From positions 6,871,733 to 6,935,732 of the forward strand of contig NC_089175.1 of assembly GCF_947507565.1 (NCBI RefSeq): DNA of 64,000 nt, written 5' to 3'. Shown piece after piece: positions 1-12,057 of the stretch (position 1 is the stretch's first letter; each line of letters starts with the position of its first letter). This DNA comes from Oscarella lobularis. Taxonomy: Eukaryota; Porifera; Homoscleromorpha; Homosclerophorida; Oscarellidae. The notes beneath the pieces are model-generated. The model was not told the origin of the DNA, made no database searches, and was given only the letters and a program-made list of their open reading frames with translations. A program made the position numbers and the translations under genes.

Positions 1-254
1 CGGCCACTTTCCTCGCGGCGACGAAATCATTTCACTCGTACGCCGTTGCTTAGAATCGAACAGGAGGGACTGATCACATCTATGGACCGATCTGCTCATA
101 ATTAGTATTCATATTTATGACTGACAGCAGGGGACGTCTTGATTTATACAGTAAAAACATTCCCCTCCTCTCCACCTAGGGTCATTGTTCCTATACAGAA
201 AGCCAGGGGGCACCCTGACGGATAATCAGTCGACGCAGCGGAGACCAAAAAGCG
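1..254. other. 5' flank of the DOMON gene; no gene seen
   Basis: No convincing coding exon on either strand. The stretch leads into the first coding exon at 255. No clear TATA box or Kozak-type element stands out. Confidence 0.4.
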
Positions 255-3200
255 ATGACGTTGAGAGGTATTTACGCGGGCTCTTCCTCGATTCATCTAA
301 TACGTACGTAACCGTTAGGACTTCTCCTGCTTCCCTTCGTCTTGTCGCTGCTTTCCTTTATTCAACGTAAGACAGCACGCTCTATAGACTATACTAAATC
401 TCTGCTTTCTTTCCCAGCATCCAATGGCCAGTGTAACATAACGTTCTACACCGAGCAATCGAACGGATCCGCTCCCATTCGAGTCGAAGCCCACTATTAC
501 TTCATCAACGAGACATGCGGCGGCGGAGGAAACCACAGCGGGCCGCAGATCGCGATCTGGGCGAGTCGCGACTCGGCCGTCAACACGTGGCTCGGCGTCG
601 GCGCGTCGCCGACGGGGAAAATGTGCAACAGCGACATGTTCACCGGTCACTTTTCGTTGAGCGACGGCACGGCGGTGCTCGTCGATCGACACGCGACGAT
701 CAACGAACGACCGCAAGCGGACAACGCGACGGGCGACATCATATTCAGCGAACTCGTCGTAGAAAACGGGAAGATGGTGCTTCGCGTGATACGTCCGTTT
801 ACGCCGTCGAGCGAGTTTCTCGACGACGACGTCGATTTCGCTTCGCCCCAGTACATGATGCTCGCAACGGGTCGCGTTTTCAGTTCGGCGATGTACAGCG
901 ACGGGGAGATATTCTATCACGGTCGCAATCGTCGAAATTCGAACCGAACGATCGATTTTATGACGGAGTGCAGAGGCTGTTCGTGCGTGTCGAGTCCGAG
1001 CAACGGTTCGGTGGAATTCAGCAACGTATTCAAATACGTACCGGGCACGGTGGCGACGTTCTATTGCGAAGGCGGTTATGCATTGAAGGGAGCAAAGTCG
1101 ATAACGTGCGGAAGCGATGGAGAATGGTCGGCACCTGCGCCAACTTGCGAAGCCCTATTCAGCGGTGAGAAGAGCTTCAGTTGACATAAGAATAATTTTA
1201 TGTACATGTCTCTCTCTCTTTCGTACAGCGGGTCCGTGTTCTGTGACTGGATATCGCGAACTCGACAATGAGGACAGTCGATACGAAGTGCGTTGGGGTG
1301 TTTACAACTTAAATCTTGGTGTGGAGCTCTCGTCGCATACGGCTGATTCGTATTGGGTGGGAATTGGACTGCAGACGACGGCCGGGGCTCCGAATGGAAT
1401 GTGCGGAGCGGATTTTATGACCGCTTATATATCGCGCAACGGAAGCGGAGTTCAAATCGAAGATCGTTTTGGCGAGCACTCGGGACGACCCAGACTGGAT
1501 AACGGCGGTCAAGACTTCATAGAGACGCATTCAGTCGTCAACGATGGCAAACTGAAAGTTACCTTTGTTCGAATTGCTCTCATAGAGGACGACGTTGCCC
1601 CTTCGATGGCCAGTCACTTCCTCGCCGCCAGTGGCTATCTAGCAGAGGACGACGGAAATCCACTTGGAACGATTGCTTACCATTTCGAAAGTCGAATGAT
1701 GTTTGAAAGAAGTGCGTGGAGAAGCGTTTGCCCTGTCTGCGAGCGACCCGTTCTCGCCAACGGATACGTCGTCGGCAACGAAGGCGTTGCAAAGTTCTTT
1801 TACAACGACAAGATCACGTTCGCCTGCAATCGTTTCTACGAATTGCGCGGACCAGCCACGTGGACGTGTAACAGAGTAGTTCTTTCTACAGGAGAATGGA
1901 ACTTCGACGTCAGCGAAACACAATGCGTTCCACTGGGCCTATGTGAGTGAGCTTTGTATGTATATTCTCGTTCTTTAGACATCATGTCTTCTTATCTATC
2001 TATATAGGGAGAAACTGTGGTATGGAAGGTCGAGTTAATTCGACGGACGCGGAGCCCGAACTATCGGCGAGATGGATGTACAGTCCCGTCGAAAAGAGTC
2101 TCACTGTCGAGATCAGACGACCAATTCAAGCCGGCCAACATCGCTGGGTCGGCTTCGGACTGAGCGTCAACGGCACCATGTGCTGGGCCGACATGACGAC
2201 GGCCTACTTCGATCTTCAAAACGGCACGCTTCACGTCCAGGATCGCGTTTCGTCGTTGTACGGACGACCGGACGTCGACGACGATCAATCGCAGATACTG
2301 CGAAGCGACGGCTGGATGCGAGACGGCGAAATGGTTATCACGTTCACGCGAACGCTCGAAACGACCGATCCCCAAGACATGCAAAATCTCCTGAGCGAAA
2401 CGACGCGACTCATGTTCGCAACGGGCTACATCGCTAGAACGAGTAGCGGTCGAGGAATAATAACGTATCACTACGAGAGCAGCTGGGCGTCGCCCATGGA
2501 GTACAATTTGACGTCGGACGCCTGTCGCGGATGCTTGTCGTTGAACGAGCTAAATAATTCGCATCCCATTCAGTATTCGGACACTTTGTTTTTCGACGGG
2601 ACGACGGCTGTGTACGCGTGCAACGATACGCACGTATTGGTTGGTGCGTCGAATAACACGTGTGATAACGGAGACTGGACTGAAGCCGATCCAGTGTGTC
2701 GACGTGAGTTATTATTATTGGTGACATTGCTGATAAAATTGTTACTTTATATTAGCTCCTTGCGTGACGCCTGTGGCTCCGGTTGACGGCGTTCTTCTGT
2801 TCTCAACATCGCCACCATTGGTTTATCTTGATATGGCTACCTTTGGCTGCATTTCTGGCTTCGACTTGTGTGGTCAAATGATCCTCACTTGCCTAATGAA
2901 CGGAGAATGGAATGACGAGTTTCCAGAGTGTCGACGTAAGAACGAAGTGTCTTTCTAAGCCAAATGCACAGGGTTACCTATTTTAGTGTTTTGTCCCGTT
3001 CAAAACGTGTCGTTCGCACCGGGTGTACGCGAGATTGACCTCGATTATGGAGCGGCTGGATCGGTTCTCTTTCTGGTACCTAATCCGCTAACATTGGACG
3101 TTGGAAGACTTGGAAGCAATGTAAGCCGGCTTGTCTATAGGCAATAATCAAACTCTTTTTAAAAATCGTTGCTTGTCTATAAAGGGGTGGGAGAGGATTG

Positions 3201-6200
3201 ATGTTCTAGTGAGTGGAATAGCAAATCTAGCTCTTGGAAGCGAAACGGTGAGTTCAACAAAGTTTTGTTGATTAGGGCAATGGTGGGGGTAATAATAGGT
3301 TGGCTCCAAACGACCGGAAAGTCTTAATGAAAATAGAGTGACACAAGCGAATCTTACGGCATTAGATCGACCGTCGACGGATGTGGGCGATATTCCACCT
3401 AGGTGAGTATTCTGCTACGCGTCATGTTTAGCTCATCAAATTATTCCCAAATGCCAGCACGGCTCGATTCACGTTCATTCGACGAAACGACAAAATAGTT
3501 GACTTTGGAATTTTTATGACGACTCTTGCCTACGTCCACTCGTCCTCCGACGATTTTTCGTCAAGGTACTCTCGCAGTCCCTTTTAGGCGTGCTGACTTT
3601 CAAGTGTGTTACGTTTGCAGAAACATCACTATTACAGTTACCGACATATATGGACAAATTTCACCAACGTTGCACATCCGTCTGAGGCACATAGGGACAA
3701 ATGACAACCCGCCTGTAGTCAGTGACACAGGTGTGTAACAATCGCTTGTTTTCACCTTTTGGGCTCTAATTTGTTTCTTTAGCTACATTGGTCAACTTTA
3801 CCCAAGGCGATGGCCCAGTGGAAATTTTCCAGAATTCAGTTACTATTGAAGATCCCGATCATCCAAGGCGAGCGAGAAAAAGAGAATATAGAGAATTGAC
3901 TGATTGATTCTATGGGCATGTAGCTTCCTAATGCGAGACGCCCGCTGTGAGATAACCGCAGAACCGTCGGGGAGCTACGACTCGGCAGATGAACGCCTTT
4001 GGGCAGCCAATTGTTCAGACTTCAATATAACGGTGAGAATTCGCCTGATTTCTGAGCAGACATGACCGTCTGTAGTTTGACAGTGCGAGCGGGATTCTTA
4101 GTATCAACGGTCCCGGCACGGACGACGAATTTCAGACGTGTTTCAACTCGATTACCTATCATTTCCGTGGAGAAGTGTATCCCTCTGTCTATCGCGACAT
4201 TCAGTGCATAGTTTCCGATGGACTTCAGTCGGCTTCTTTGTCCGTCCGGTAGGGGGAAACCAAAAGATGTATCGTTATCGTTTTTTTAACCTTGTCATCT
4301 CACAGGGTAAGGCTCATTAACGTCAACGATCGCCCGAGGATTTCATTTGGAGAAACGTTCACGTTCAACTACACCCAGTACGGTCCGCCTCTTCATTTTC
4401 TCGACTCCTTAGCAATTGAAGACGACGGCACTCAGTTGTCAAGGTAATATTGTCACCTACGTGGAAATTGTGTAACATTCTGTCTTTGGCAGAGCTACAC
4501 TTCGATTGTTTCTAGTAAGGAGCGTTGGATTGACGGACGCAGATGACATAGTTGCATTGCCACCAACACCTAATGGCTTGAGTGTAGTCAATACAACCAT
4601 ACCTGGTTTTCTAGGCATACCCTTTCTAGTTCATATTGTTTATGTGAGTGAAGGACAAGGCAAGCGTTAGTAGAATCGTCACGATGTTTTGAGTAGGACA
4701 TTACTGGCCAAGCACCAATTGCCGTCTACGAAGCGTATCTGAGAGGGATCACGTTTGAAGTCACCAAAGAAAAACCTTATAAACTGTCGGATAGTGCCCG
4801 GTACGTGAGCTGTTGCATAGTACGCGAAACTTGCTAATACGCTTTCTAGATTGATTTCACTCTCTCTCCGTGATATTGAATTGACGTCGAATCTTCATTC
4901 TGACATTACGGTACATATAAATTTCGAAAAAAATTGCACACTATCGTTGTTCTTTAGATTAATGTATATCCTGTAAATAACGCTCCTATCCTCCAATTTG
5001 ATCCCAGTGCTGATCCGAACGCTCTTCCCTCCGAAGCGGCACGCCTTCACACTCTTGTTTTCAGAGAAGACGGTTCACCTGTCGACGTGACGCCCAGCAC
5101 GACGACGTTGCGAGACGTGGACAGCGTCAATATGACTCGACTCCGTTGCAACTTTACTCAACTACGTGACAGTTTTTTCGAGACATTGACAATTGACGAA
5201 GACTATCTCGCTGAAAATGGGCTGAACTTTACATACGGACTGCTGGATCAAACGCGCTACCGCTTGGAAGTGATTGGATCTGCAAATGTCAGCACATATC
5301 TTACGGCAATTCGTTCTTTGAAGTATTCTAATGAAAGAGATGAATTGACGATTGGAAATCGATTACTGATTTGCGTTGTCGAAGACGATGAGGGTGCTAT
5401 GTCCGAACATGTTCATATAACTATTCAAGTCGAAAGTACGAACGACGCTATTGACGTCAGCCTGGGAGCAACCGTGGCCCGAGTCCATTTCACGGAAGGA
5501 CAACAGCATGGAGTCTACGTCATTCCGTCGCCGCATCGATTGATTGCGACAGACGCGGAAAACCATTTAATCAAGAGAGTCGAATTTACTCTCGTGTACG
5601 TAACCGCTCCCCATATGTGCATGGTGAAAAAGAGATTTCTTTTCTTATAGGTCAGATCCGGCGGGTTATCTCGACGATCTAGAATACCTGTTTCTTATCA
5701 AAGACGTTCCTGAAGGACTGACTGTACGTGGAATTGAAATTCTGATCGGGCATCTAATATTTTTGTTTCTTTGCGCGTAGATGACAATCGGCGATTCCTT
5801 GAAGACACTGACGTTCGAGGGAACTGTCAATTTGACGGTAACGAAACAGGCTAGCAATGTTACTGAAACTATTCGTCAGTTTAGGTCCTGTTAGACTTAG
5901 CTCGGCGCTTGTTCTATTTCAATCAAGAGGACGAACCGACAATGTTTGTCAACGAAACAGTGCCACTCAAGAGATACGTATGTCTTGATAATGTGTTTCT
6001 CACTCGTTTTTGGTTCATTCCCTCATAGGTTGTCATGAGGGTATGCGATACGGGAAACCCTCCGGCTGTGACGACGATCATGATAGAAATCGTCATTCAG
6101 ACCGTGAACGATCACGCTCCAACAATTGTGGCTCCTTGTTTGACAAGCAGACCTAGATCTCGAAGCAGACGCGAAACGCAGACATTCAAGGCAGTGAAGG

Positions 6201-6874
6201 TGTCCGCGCTCATTTCCTATCATTAAAATATCCCCGCATGAATTCTTTTTATAGGGTGATCGATTGTCGGTGATCGGCTTGAATTTCTCCGCTAGTCACA
6301 TGGAGCGAGGTCGTCATTTGAACGTGACGTTTTCGAGCAAAACGAATCAGCCCGCTGTATCGCAAGAAGCCGACCTCTGTCGAGTTCTTACCATCTATCC
6401 GACCGTGTTAGCAAACGTCGGTCACTTTGGTCTGTGGCAGAGCGCCGACACGCTCACAATCGTCTTTGCCGGAAAAGCCGAACCCATTTCGTCGTCTCGT
6501 GTCAGAGTCGCTTTTGAATCAGTGCCAGGTTCGTAGTCTATTAGCTAACAGAGCACAAGTAGAAGCGCCAACGATGTTTTTGTATAGACACAGAAGAGTG
6601 TCGCCCGGAGATGGACTGTTTGATTGGCGTTTGTGGCGTAGATGGGCTGACGTGCCCTGTCGTGGGTTCGTATCCCAATGGACAAGATATCGAGGATGAT
6701 TCTTCTGCTGCAATTGGTGGCCGCGTTGAGGAAATTTCGGAGGATAATCCATCGGTTCCTCTGCAAACGTCTCTGTATGAATGGGAAGTGGGCGCGCTTG
6801 CTATGATTGGCGTGATCGTATTGGTGGCACTGGCTGTCATCATTGCGTTCAAGAGCAAGAACAAGAAAAAGTGA
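255..6874 (+). CDS. DOMON-CCP-cadherin-like type I membrane protein
   Basis: Multi-exon gene. The ATG at 255 plus a 13-nt exon spliced to 319-366 gives a signal peptide (MTLRGLLLLPFVLSLL). Exons 418-1164, 1229-1942 and 2008-2703 each hold one DOMON domain (WLGVGAS, WVGIGLQ and WVGFGLS cores) followed by a CCP/sushi module. Exon 2756-2935 is a fourth CCP. All these introns are phase 1, so each DOMON-CCP unit is a shuffling cassette. From 2987 to about 6530 roughly 15-18 short exons encode cadherin-like repeats with linkers such as NDNPPVV, VNDRP and VNDHAPT. The final exon (about 6586-6874) has a short Cys-rich stretch, a transmembrane helix (around 6790-6855) and a tail of only Lys/Asn/Ser residues ending KNKKK. 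DOMON domains in other proteins bind heme or sugar; ligand and adhesion roles here are inference. Exon edges between 3.1 and 6.2 kb are approximate. Confidence 0.8.
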
Positions 6875-7012
6875 AGCCCCAGCAAAAAAGGGCAGTTCTT
6901 GTGTGTGTTTGTGTTTTTTTTGCACGTTTATTCGTTTTGTCTGCTTTATCACTTATTCGTCATTTGTAGACGTGCACCAAGTTCAGTATCTATCAACTCC
7001 AGTATCTGTGCT
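6875..7012. other. 3' flank of the DOMON gene
   Basis: AT-rich downstream sequence with T-runs. I see no gene and no clean AATAAA signal. Confidence 0.3.
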
Positions 7013-7150
7013 CAGACTAACTAAAAGTATAGTGCGAGCCTAAATTTCTCGCACTTTTTCTTATTCGGTTACGTGCCTAGCGTGCGATTTCTACCCAATA
7101 TCCTACGCGGTCGCGTGAAAAAGTGGCAACGAAGCGATAGAACGCCTTAC
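7013..7150 (+). repeat. dispersed repeat, copy 1
   Basis: About 130 bp starting AGACTAACTAAAAGT and ending in a GCGGTCGCGTGAAAAA motif. It matches 8484-8590 with small indels. Flanking sequences differ, so it behaves as a dispersed element or a duplicated promoter-type block. Family unknown. Confidence 0.6.
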
Positions 7151-7324
7151 GTGATAAGAACCGAGCCCTGAGATCTTCATTTAATGACGCGTCTGCGACA
7201 CGAAAGCAATTGAAATCATAGCTTATTTAATTAAAAACTTGAATTATACATACCTCTAAGGTAGCCTCGGTAGCGAAAAAAATTACGACATTTATCTGCA
7301 CTGTTTGCGTCATCATTAGCGCGC

Positions 7325-7540
7325 TTGATAAGAATCGCAGTCCCGCCCCTTTCTCAATGGCCGTCATGGCCGCCACGCATCCGCTCCCTCGTAAGCAATC
7401 GCGCGTCTACCGCCCCGTCGCTTCTTCGAATTCTATTCAAATTGACTATTTCTGTTGACGGCTTAGTAAAGTCGTATTCGAGGGCCCCTATTTCGGACCC
7501 GCGGTCCATTCGTACTTGCATCTCGCGCTAAGAATCGATG
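7325..7540 (+). repeat. dispersed repeat also found at 38440-38640
   Basis: About 200 bp, clearly homologous to 38440-38640. Shared blocks include CGCCCCTTTCTCA, CTCGTAAGCAATCGCGCGTC and GGCCCCTATTTCGGACCC. The second copy lies directly upstream of the gene starting near 38749, so this could be a copied promoter or a SINE/MITE-like element. No open frame is conserved between copies. Confidence 0.65.
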
Positions 7541-7763
7541 TTGGGTCCCAAATGATTACAGTAAGCGTGCACTTAGGGTTTGACCTCTCTTCGATTATTT
7601 CTAATTGATTTTTTTAAATATTGAAACGTAAAGATATCCTTGGTAGTGGGTCTAGAAACTCCGAAACCAATCACTCTCGAATGTAATAACGTGACGGAAA
7701 TTCTTTCGCTGTGAATCGTTGCTCATATATTCTCTTTGCCGTTTCTCATTGGGTCATTGTCCA

Positions 7764-7903
7764 GGGAGCCGTGCTCGACGACATGCGGAGTGGGCACAAG
7801 GCTTCTCGTGTCTGAATGTCGGCATCGTGCGAACGACGCCGTTCTGCGGCTGGAGGACTGCGCCGGTCAGCAACGACCGGTTCACTTCCGTGAAAGTTGC
7901 GAT
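7764..7903 (+). pseudogene. orphan thrombospondin type-1 exon relic
   Basis: After a plausible acceptor (TTGTCCAG) one frame reads EPCSTTCGVGTR, then further Cys residues (SECR, EDCAG, RESC). This is the spacing of a TSP1 repeat. No partner exons with domains are seen on either side, so it is most likely an isolated leftover exon rather than a working gene. Confidence 0.45.
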
Positions 7904-8483
7904 CTGTTTAAATTTATTTTAGCTTTAGAGTAAGGGCCATATAAACATAATTAATAATTTAATTAAAGCGATATAAAGGGAGATCAAGCTAGGTTGATAG
8001 GATGCTAGGGGACGTCTAGGATAGGATAGATAGGTAGAAAGGCAGTTAGGCAGAGGATAGAGTAGCTAGAGTCCACGGGGTTAAATAAATTATTATAAAA
8101 AAATTTTATTTTAAATATTGGCTCGTAGTTACTCTAAATTTATTACAAATTTGCACTACGTACTCTGTCTAAGCGATTTTTGTTGCTTTTTGGGTTTCAA
8201 TTATCAAATACGGTGAGCTGAAATTTTGAAGGGGAAGAGCAGCGGCGACGAGGACCAGGGTAACGGCAACTGCAACAGGGGGTGGTGGTGACTTGGCAAT
8301 GACGTCAACTTAGGGAAGGAAAATGATATTGGTAAGGAAGATATGAATTGTGGGAATAATGTTAATTAATATGTATTTCTTTTAGAACGAACGGGTTATA
8401 GGACGGACCATCTGAGCATGCGAGGAATATATTTTGTATTTTTAGAAATATTTGAAATGAATTTTTCACGTAATTATTATTAG
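7904..8483. other. gene-free AT-rich stretch
   Basis: Contains a short purine-rich run of TAGG/GATAG type repeats around 7985-8065 and AT-rich sequence after it. No coding or RNA gene supported. Confidence 0.4.
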
Positions 8484-8590
8484 ACTAACTAAAAGTTGTG
8501 CGCACGTGTTTTTTCTCTTTCGGTCGCGTGCCTAGCGCGATATCTGCGCACTATCGTACGCGGTCGCGTGAAAAATGGGCTACAGTAGTA
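8484..8590 (+). repeat. dispersed repeat, copy 2
   Basis: Matches 7013-7150 (same start AGACTAACTAAAAGT, same GCGGTCGCGTGAAAAA end). It ends at the start of a small open frame at 8575. Confidence 0.6.
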
Positions 8591-8808
8591 GAACTCTTGA
8601 TGAAACGGACGAACAGCTCTATAGCAGGACCGGGATCGTCTTTCGACAAGGAAAGAAAAACGCTCGAGCTGGGATTGACGCCAAACGGGCGCCAAGCGAC
8701 AAGGAGAAGAAAGCGGAGAACGGCGAAGATCCTACGGCATCGGAAAAGGACAAGCATGTCCTCGAAAGGGCGAGTGAGAGAGAGAGGGAGGGAGAGAGTG
8801 ACGAATAG
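8575..8808 (+). CDS. small charged ORF, doubtful
   Basis: 77 codons from an ATG at 8575 (MGYSSRTLDETDEQ...). The product is very rich in Lys, Glu, Arg and Asp and ends in an Arg/Glu repeat (RASEREREGES) produced by a GAGA microsatellite. No family recognised, no signal peptide or splice partner. The simple composition argues it may be chance; it is listed because it has a real ATG and directly follows a repeated upstream block. Confidence 0.15.
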   Translation: MGYSSRTLDETDEQLYSRTGIVFRQGKKNARAGIDAKRAPSDKEKKAENGEDPTASEKDKHVLERASEREREGESDE

Positions 8809-9119
8809 TCTCTCCTCAAACTGAAAGAACAAGGTGCACCAGAACAAACATTTATGGAATTCGCGTAAGGCAACTTGAAATTTTCTTCTAAAGGCTTGAG
8901 CATCGATCTCACCACAAAGGGAAGACTGTTGACATTCAGGCAAGAGCATAAGCATGGTTTAGCTTTGATTGCCCATAGCTAGAAATGTAGAAAGGTTCCA
9001 GATTTCACTAGTTCTTAGGGCAAACGCGCTGCCAGTCATTTTAGCATCTATGGCCACAGGTGCACGAGTAATTTCTATTTCCACGAATGTACCTGTGATC
9101 TTCTAGTAAAATATATGTT
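8809..9119. other. gene-free stretch
   Basis: I see nothing recognisable between the small charged ORF and the minisatellite. Confidence 0.3.
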
Positions 9120-9490
9120 GGGCCGTTCCTTGCAATAATGATTGGAGTAAACATTGCAGATTTTTTTGGCCTTTTCTTTGCTATTGTTGTTCTTAAAAAT
9201 TTATTGCAGATGAGTCGATTCCTCCCTTTGAAATAATTATTGCAAAAATTGTTGCAGATGAGTTGGCCCTTCCCTTTCCAATTACTATTGATTTAACTAA
9301 GTATTGCAATAGTTATGACAGATTTTTTTGGCCTACCCTTGGAAAATATTATTGCAAAAATTATTGCAGATTTTTCGGTCATTCCTTTTGCAATTATTAT
9401 TGCAAGTTTTATGGCATATGATTCGGCCTTTCCCTTAGCAATTATCATTGCAATAATCAAGCAAAAGGGGAGGGCCCCTTTCAAATATTT
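9120..9490 (+). repeat. degenerate AT-rich minisatellite
   Basis: Imperfect tandem repeats built on TTATTGCAAAAATTATTGCAG and CATTCCTTTTGCAATTATTATTGC-type units, roughly 55-65 bp apart and diverged from one another. Open frames across it on both strands are by-products of the repeat. Confidence 0.7.
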
Positions 9491-9627
9491 GAGACAGGTA
9501 ACAGTTAGGAACAGTTAGTGCCTGCTAAAGTATTAAAATTATCACAGTTTCAGTATCGTGTTGCGTACGAACATGGCTGTTTCCCGAATCTCGTCGCGTG
9601 GTTTCGTATTATTCAAATTTTTGACAT

Positions 9628-10706
9628 GCAAGTGTCTCTAAGTCGTTGTGCGCGAGCGGCGCTTAGTGTGCAGGCGCATGGAACGCCACTCGCGCATAAA
9701 AATAGAGTTGACGGGAACGCCCACATATGGGGTGCAAGTGTCTCTAGTCGTTGCGCGCGAGCGGCGCTTACTGTGCAGGCGCATGGAGAGCCACTCTCGC
9801 ATAAAAGGAAGACTTGACGGGAACGCCCACATATGGGGTGCAAGTGTCTCTAGTCGTTGCGCGCGAGCGGCGCTTACTGTGCAGGCGCATGGAACGCCAC
9901 TCGCGCATAAAAGTAGACTTGACGGAAACGCCCACATATGGGGTGCAAGTGTCTCTAGTCGTTGCGCGCGAGCGGCGCTTACTGTGCAGGCGCATGGAGC
10001 GCCACTCGCGCATAAAAGTAGACTTGACGGGAACACATATGGGGTGCAAGTGTCTCTAGTCGTTGCGCGCGAGCGGCGCTTACGGTGCAGGCGCATGGAG
10101 CGCCACTCGCGCATAAAAGTAGACATGACGGGAACGCCCACATATGGGGTGCAAGTGTCTCTAGTCGTTGCGCGCGAGCGGCGCTTACTGTGCAGGCGCA
10201 TGGAGAGCCACTCGCGCATAAAAGTAAGACTTGACGGGAACGCCCACATATGGGGTGCAAGTGTCTCTAGTCGTTGCGCGCGAGCGGCGCTTACTGTGCA
10301 GGCGTATGGAGAGCCACTCTCGCATAAAAGTAAGACTTGACGGGAACGCCCACATATGGGGTGCAAGTGTATCTAGTCGTTGCGCGCGAGCGGCGCTTAC
10401 TGTGCAGGCGCATTGAGAGCCACTCGCGCATAAAAGTTGACTTGACGGGAACGCCCACATATGGGGTGCAAGTGTCTCTAGTCGTTGCGCGCGAGCGGCG
10501 CTTACTGTGCAGGCGCATGGAGAGCCACTCTCGCATAAAAGGAAGACTTGACGGGAACGCCCACATATGGGGTGCAAGTGTCTCTAGTCGTTGCGCGCGA
10601 GCGGCGCTTACTGTGCAGGCGCATGGAACGCCACTCGCGCATAAAAGTAGACTTGACGGAAACGCCCACATATGGGGTGCAAGTGTCTCTAGTCGTTGCG
10701 CGCTTA
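9628..10706 (+). repeat. satellite array, about 106-bp unit, ten copies
   Basis: The block beginning GGTGCAAGTGTCTCTAGTCG recurs near 9731, 9838, 9944, 10042, 10149, 10256, 10361, 10467, 10574 and 10677. Each unit carries GTTGCGCGCGAGCGGCGC, CATGGAGAGCCACTCGCG-type and CACATATGGG segments. Copies differ by a few substitutions; one (ending near 10042) lacks a few bases. The unit is not a multiple of three, so long overlapping frames on both strands are artefacts. The array ends sharply at GCGCTTATAAGACG. Confidence 0.95.
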
Positions 10707-12057
10707 TAAGACGTCATCCCCAATATACTTCACTAAGAAAACGTATTCAAAAAAGTCATAACTTTTCTGGTTTGAAAGAATCGATCTCGCCTTGCTATGC
10801 AAGACACTGGCCTCAGATCATTAGGTCCTCGTCTCGTAAGCAAGAGCGTTTGTTGAGATTGAGTTGAAGAGAACTTGCTTCATTTCGATATTAGAACAAA
10901 AAACCATTTTGTACATGACGTCTCCGACTCCCCAGCAGTCCACACTTCGATTGTACTCCTGCTCCTCCTCCTCCACAAGAACCTACAAGCAAAGGAAGGC
11001 ATCAATATCATACATAACCCCTCCACGTATAGGAGACTCTATTCAATTGCTATAACGTGCACTTATTGAATTGAATCCAAATCCAAATACTCATAATTTC
11101 CAAAGCGTTCTTCAATCGCAAGAGTCGCCTTCGCCGCTTTGGAGAAGATATCCACCCTTTCCTAATCGGTTTCCGATATAATGACATAATTCGTTTTTCC
11201 TGCATGGCTCTTCCGCTGATCGTTGTAGTGTTGCATTAGTAGTGCTGCATTAGTATGCACTTACACGCCAGTCTCGGCTTTTCGTTGCGTCGCTTCGCCT
11301 ACGAGAGAGGGCCTATAGGGCGAAGCGAGTCTCTCTAAGGAGACCTCGCACCTCGAATATAGGAAGTGTCAGGCCCACGATAAGACGTTATATAAAAAAC
11401 GATAAAAAAAACTGGAAAACGATCCGCGACGAGAAAAGATTGCGATTGCACGTAGGTACTGATCCCGTATAAGGGAAACCATAAAATATTTCAGCATTTT
11501 CATTTACCATATTAAATGGATGCCAATCACTCTGCTTTTAGTTTGGTTCTGAATCATACTTTATGTTAACGTCGATCTTTACCAATAAAGAATAAGCAGA
11601 AAAACGGATTACTGTACTACCAAAATTATTGTATCATAATTTTCTCCCATGCTCAATAAATAATTCTTTAAAGGAAACTGACGTAGAGAACTGACGAGAT
11701 AATTCCTATGGGAGAGCTGCCATGTTTCTTGTCCTTCCTTATGAGTCAGTGCTGAAGGCCTAGGGGACATTGAAAAACATGGTTTCTGTCGATCCCATAA
11801 GAGAATTCGCTAAAAATGACTTATAAATTATGCAGAAGTGGCTGTCTCCAGTAGAGACTTCAATAAACAGCGGTAGGTTGCAATGCGTAAAGAGAGATTT
11901 GAGGAAGAGAAAAATGATTGAGTACAGGAAACACAAACAAAATGACACAAAGCAAACAATAAACTAACAGCAACAAAGAAATTACGCACTTTGCCAAAAC
12001 TTCAGCTAGCGAAAGTAGAAAACTGCGCAGAGACAAATGCGAGTAGCTATGACGTAT
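10707..12057. other. intergenic region with one hairpin
   Basis: No gene supported. A stem-loop lies at 11291-11328: CGCTTCGCCTA pairs with TAGGGCGAAGCG around a loop of about 15 nt. Its function is unknown. The last part is the 3' flank of the minus-strand transpeptidase gene. Confidence 0.35.

Noticed and set aside
315-920. 201-codon minus-strand frame opposite the first DOMON exon
   Set aside because: Antisense shadow of a GC-rich coding exon; no family features, and the plus strand has clear DOMON/CCP motifs and splice sites.
8551-8955. 134-codon minus-strand frame
   Set aside because: Low-complexity antisense of a GAGA microsatellite; Ser/Leu-rich shadow without conserved features.
9130-10706. 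CRISPR-like array
   Set aside because: Direct tandem units without unique spacers in a eukaryotic genome; it is a satellite.
9613-10867. Long overlapping frames on both strands (up to 242 codons)
   Set aside because: They are translations of the 106-bp satellite in shifting frames; every frame stays open because the unit lacks certain stops. No protein feature.
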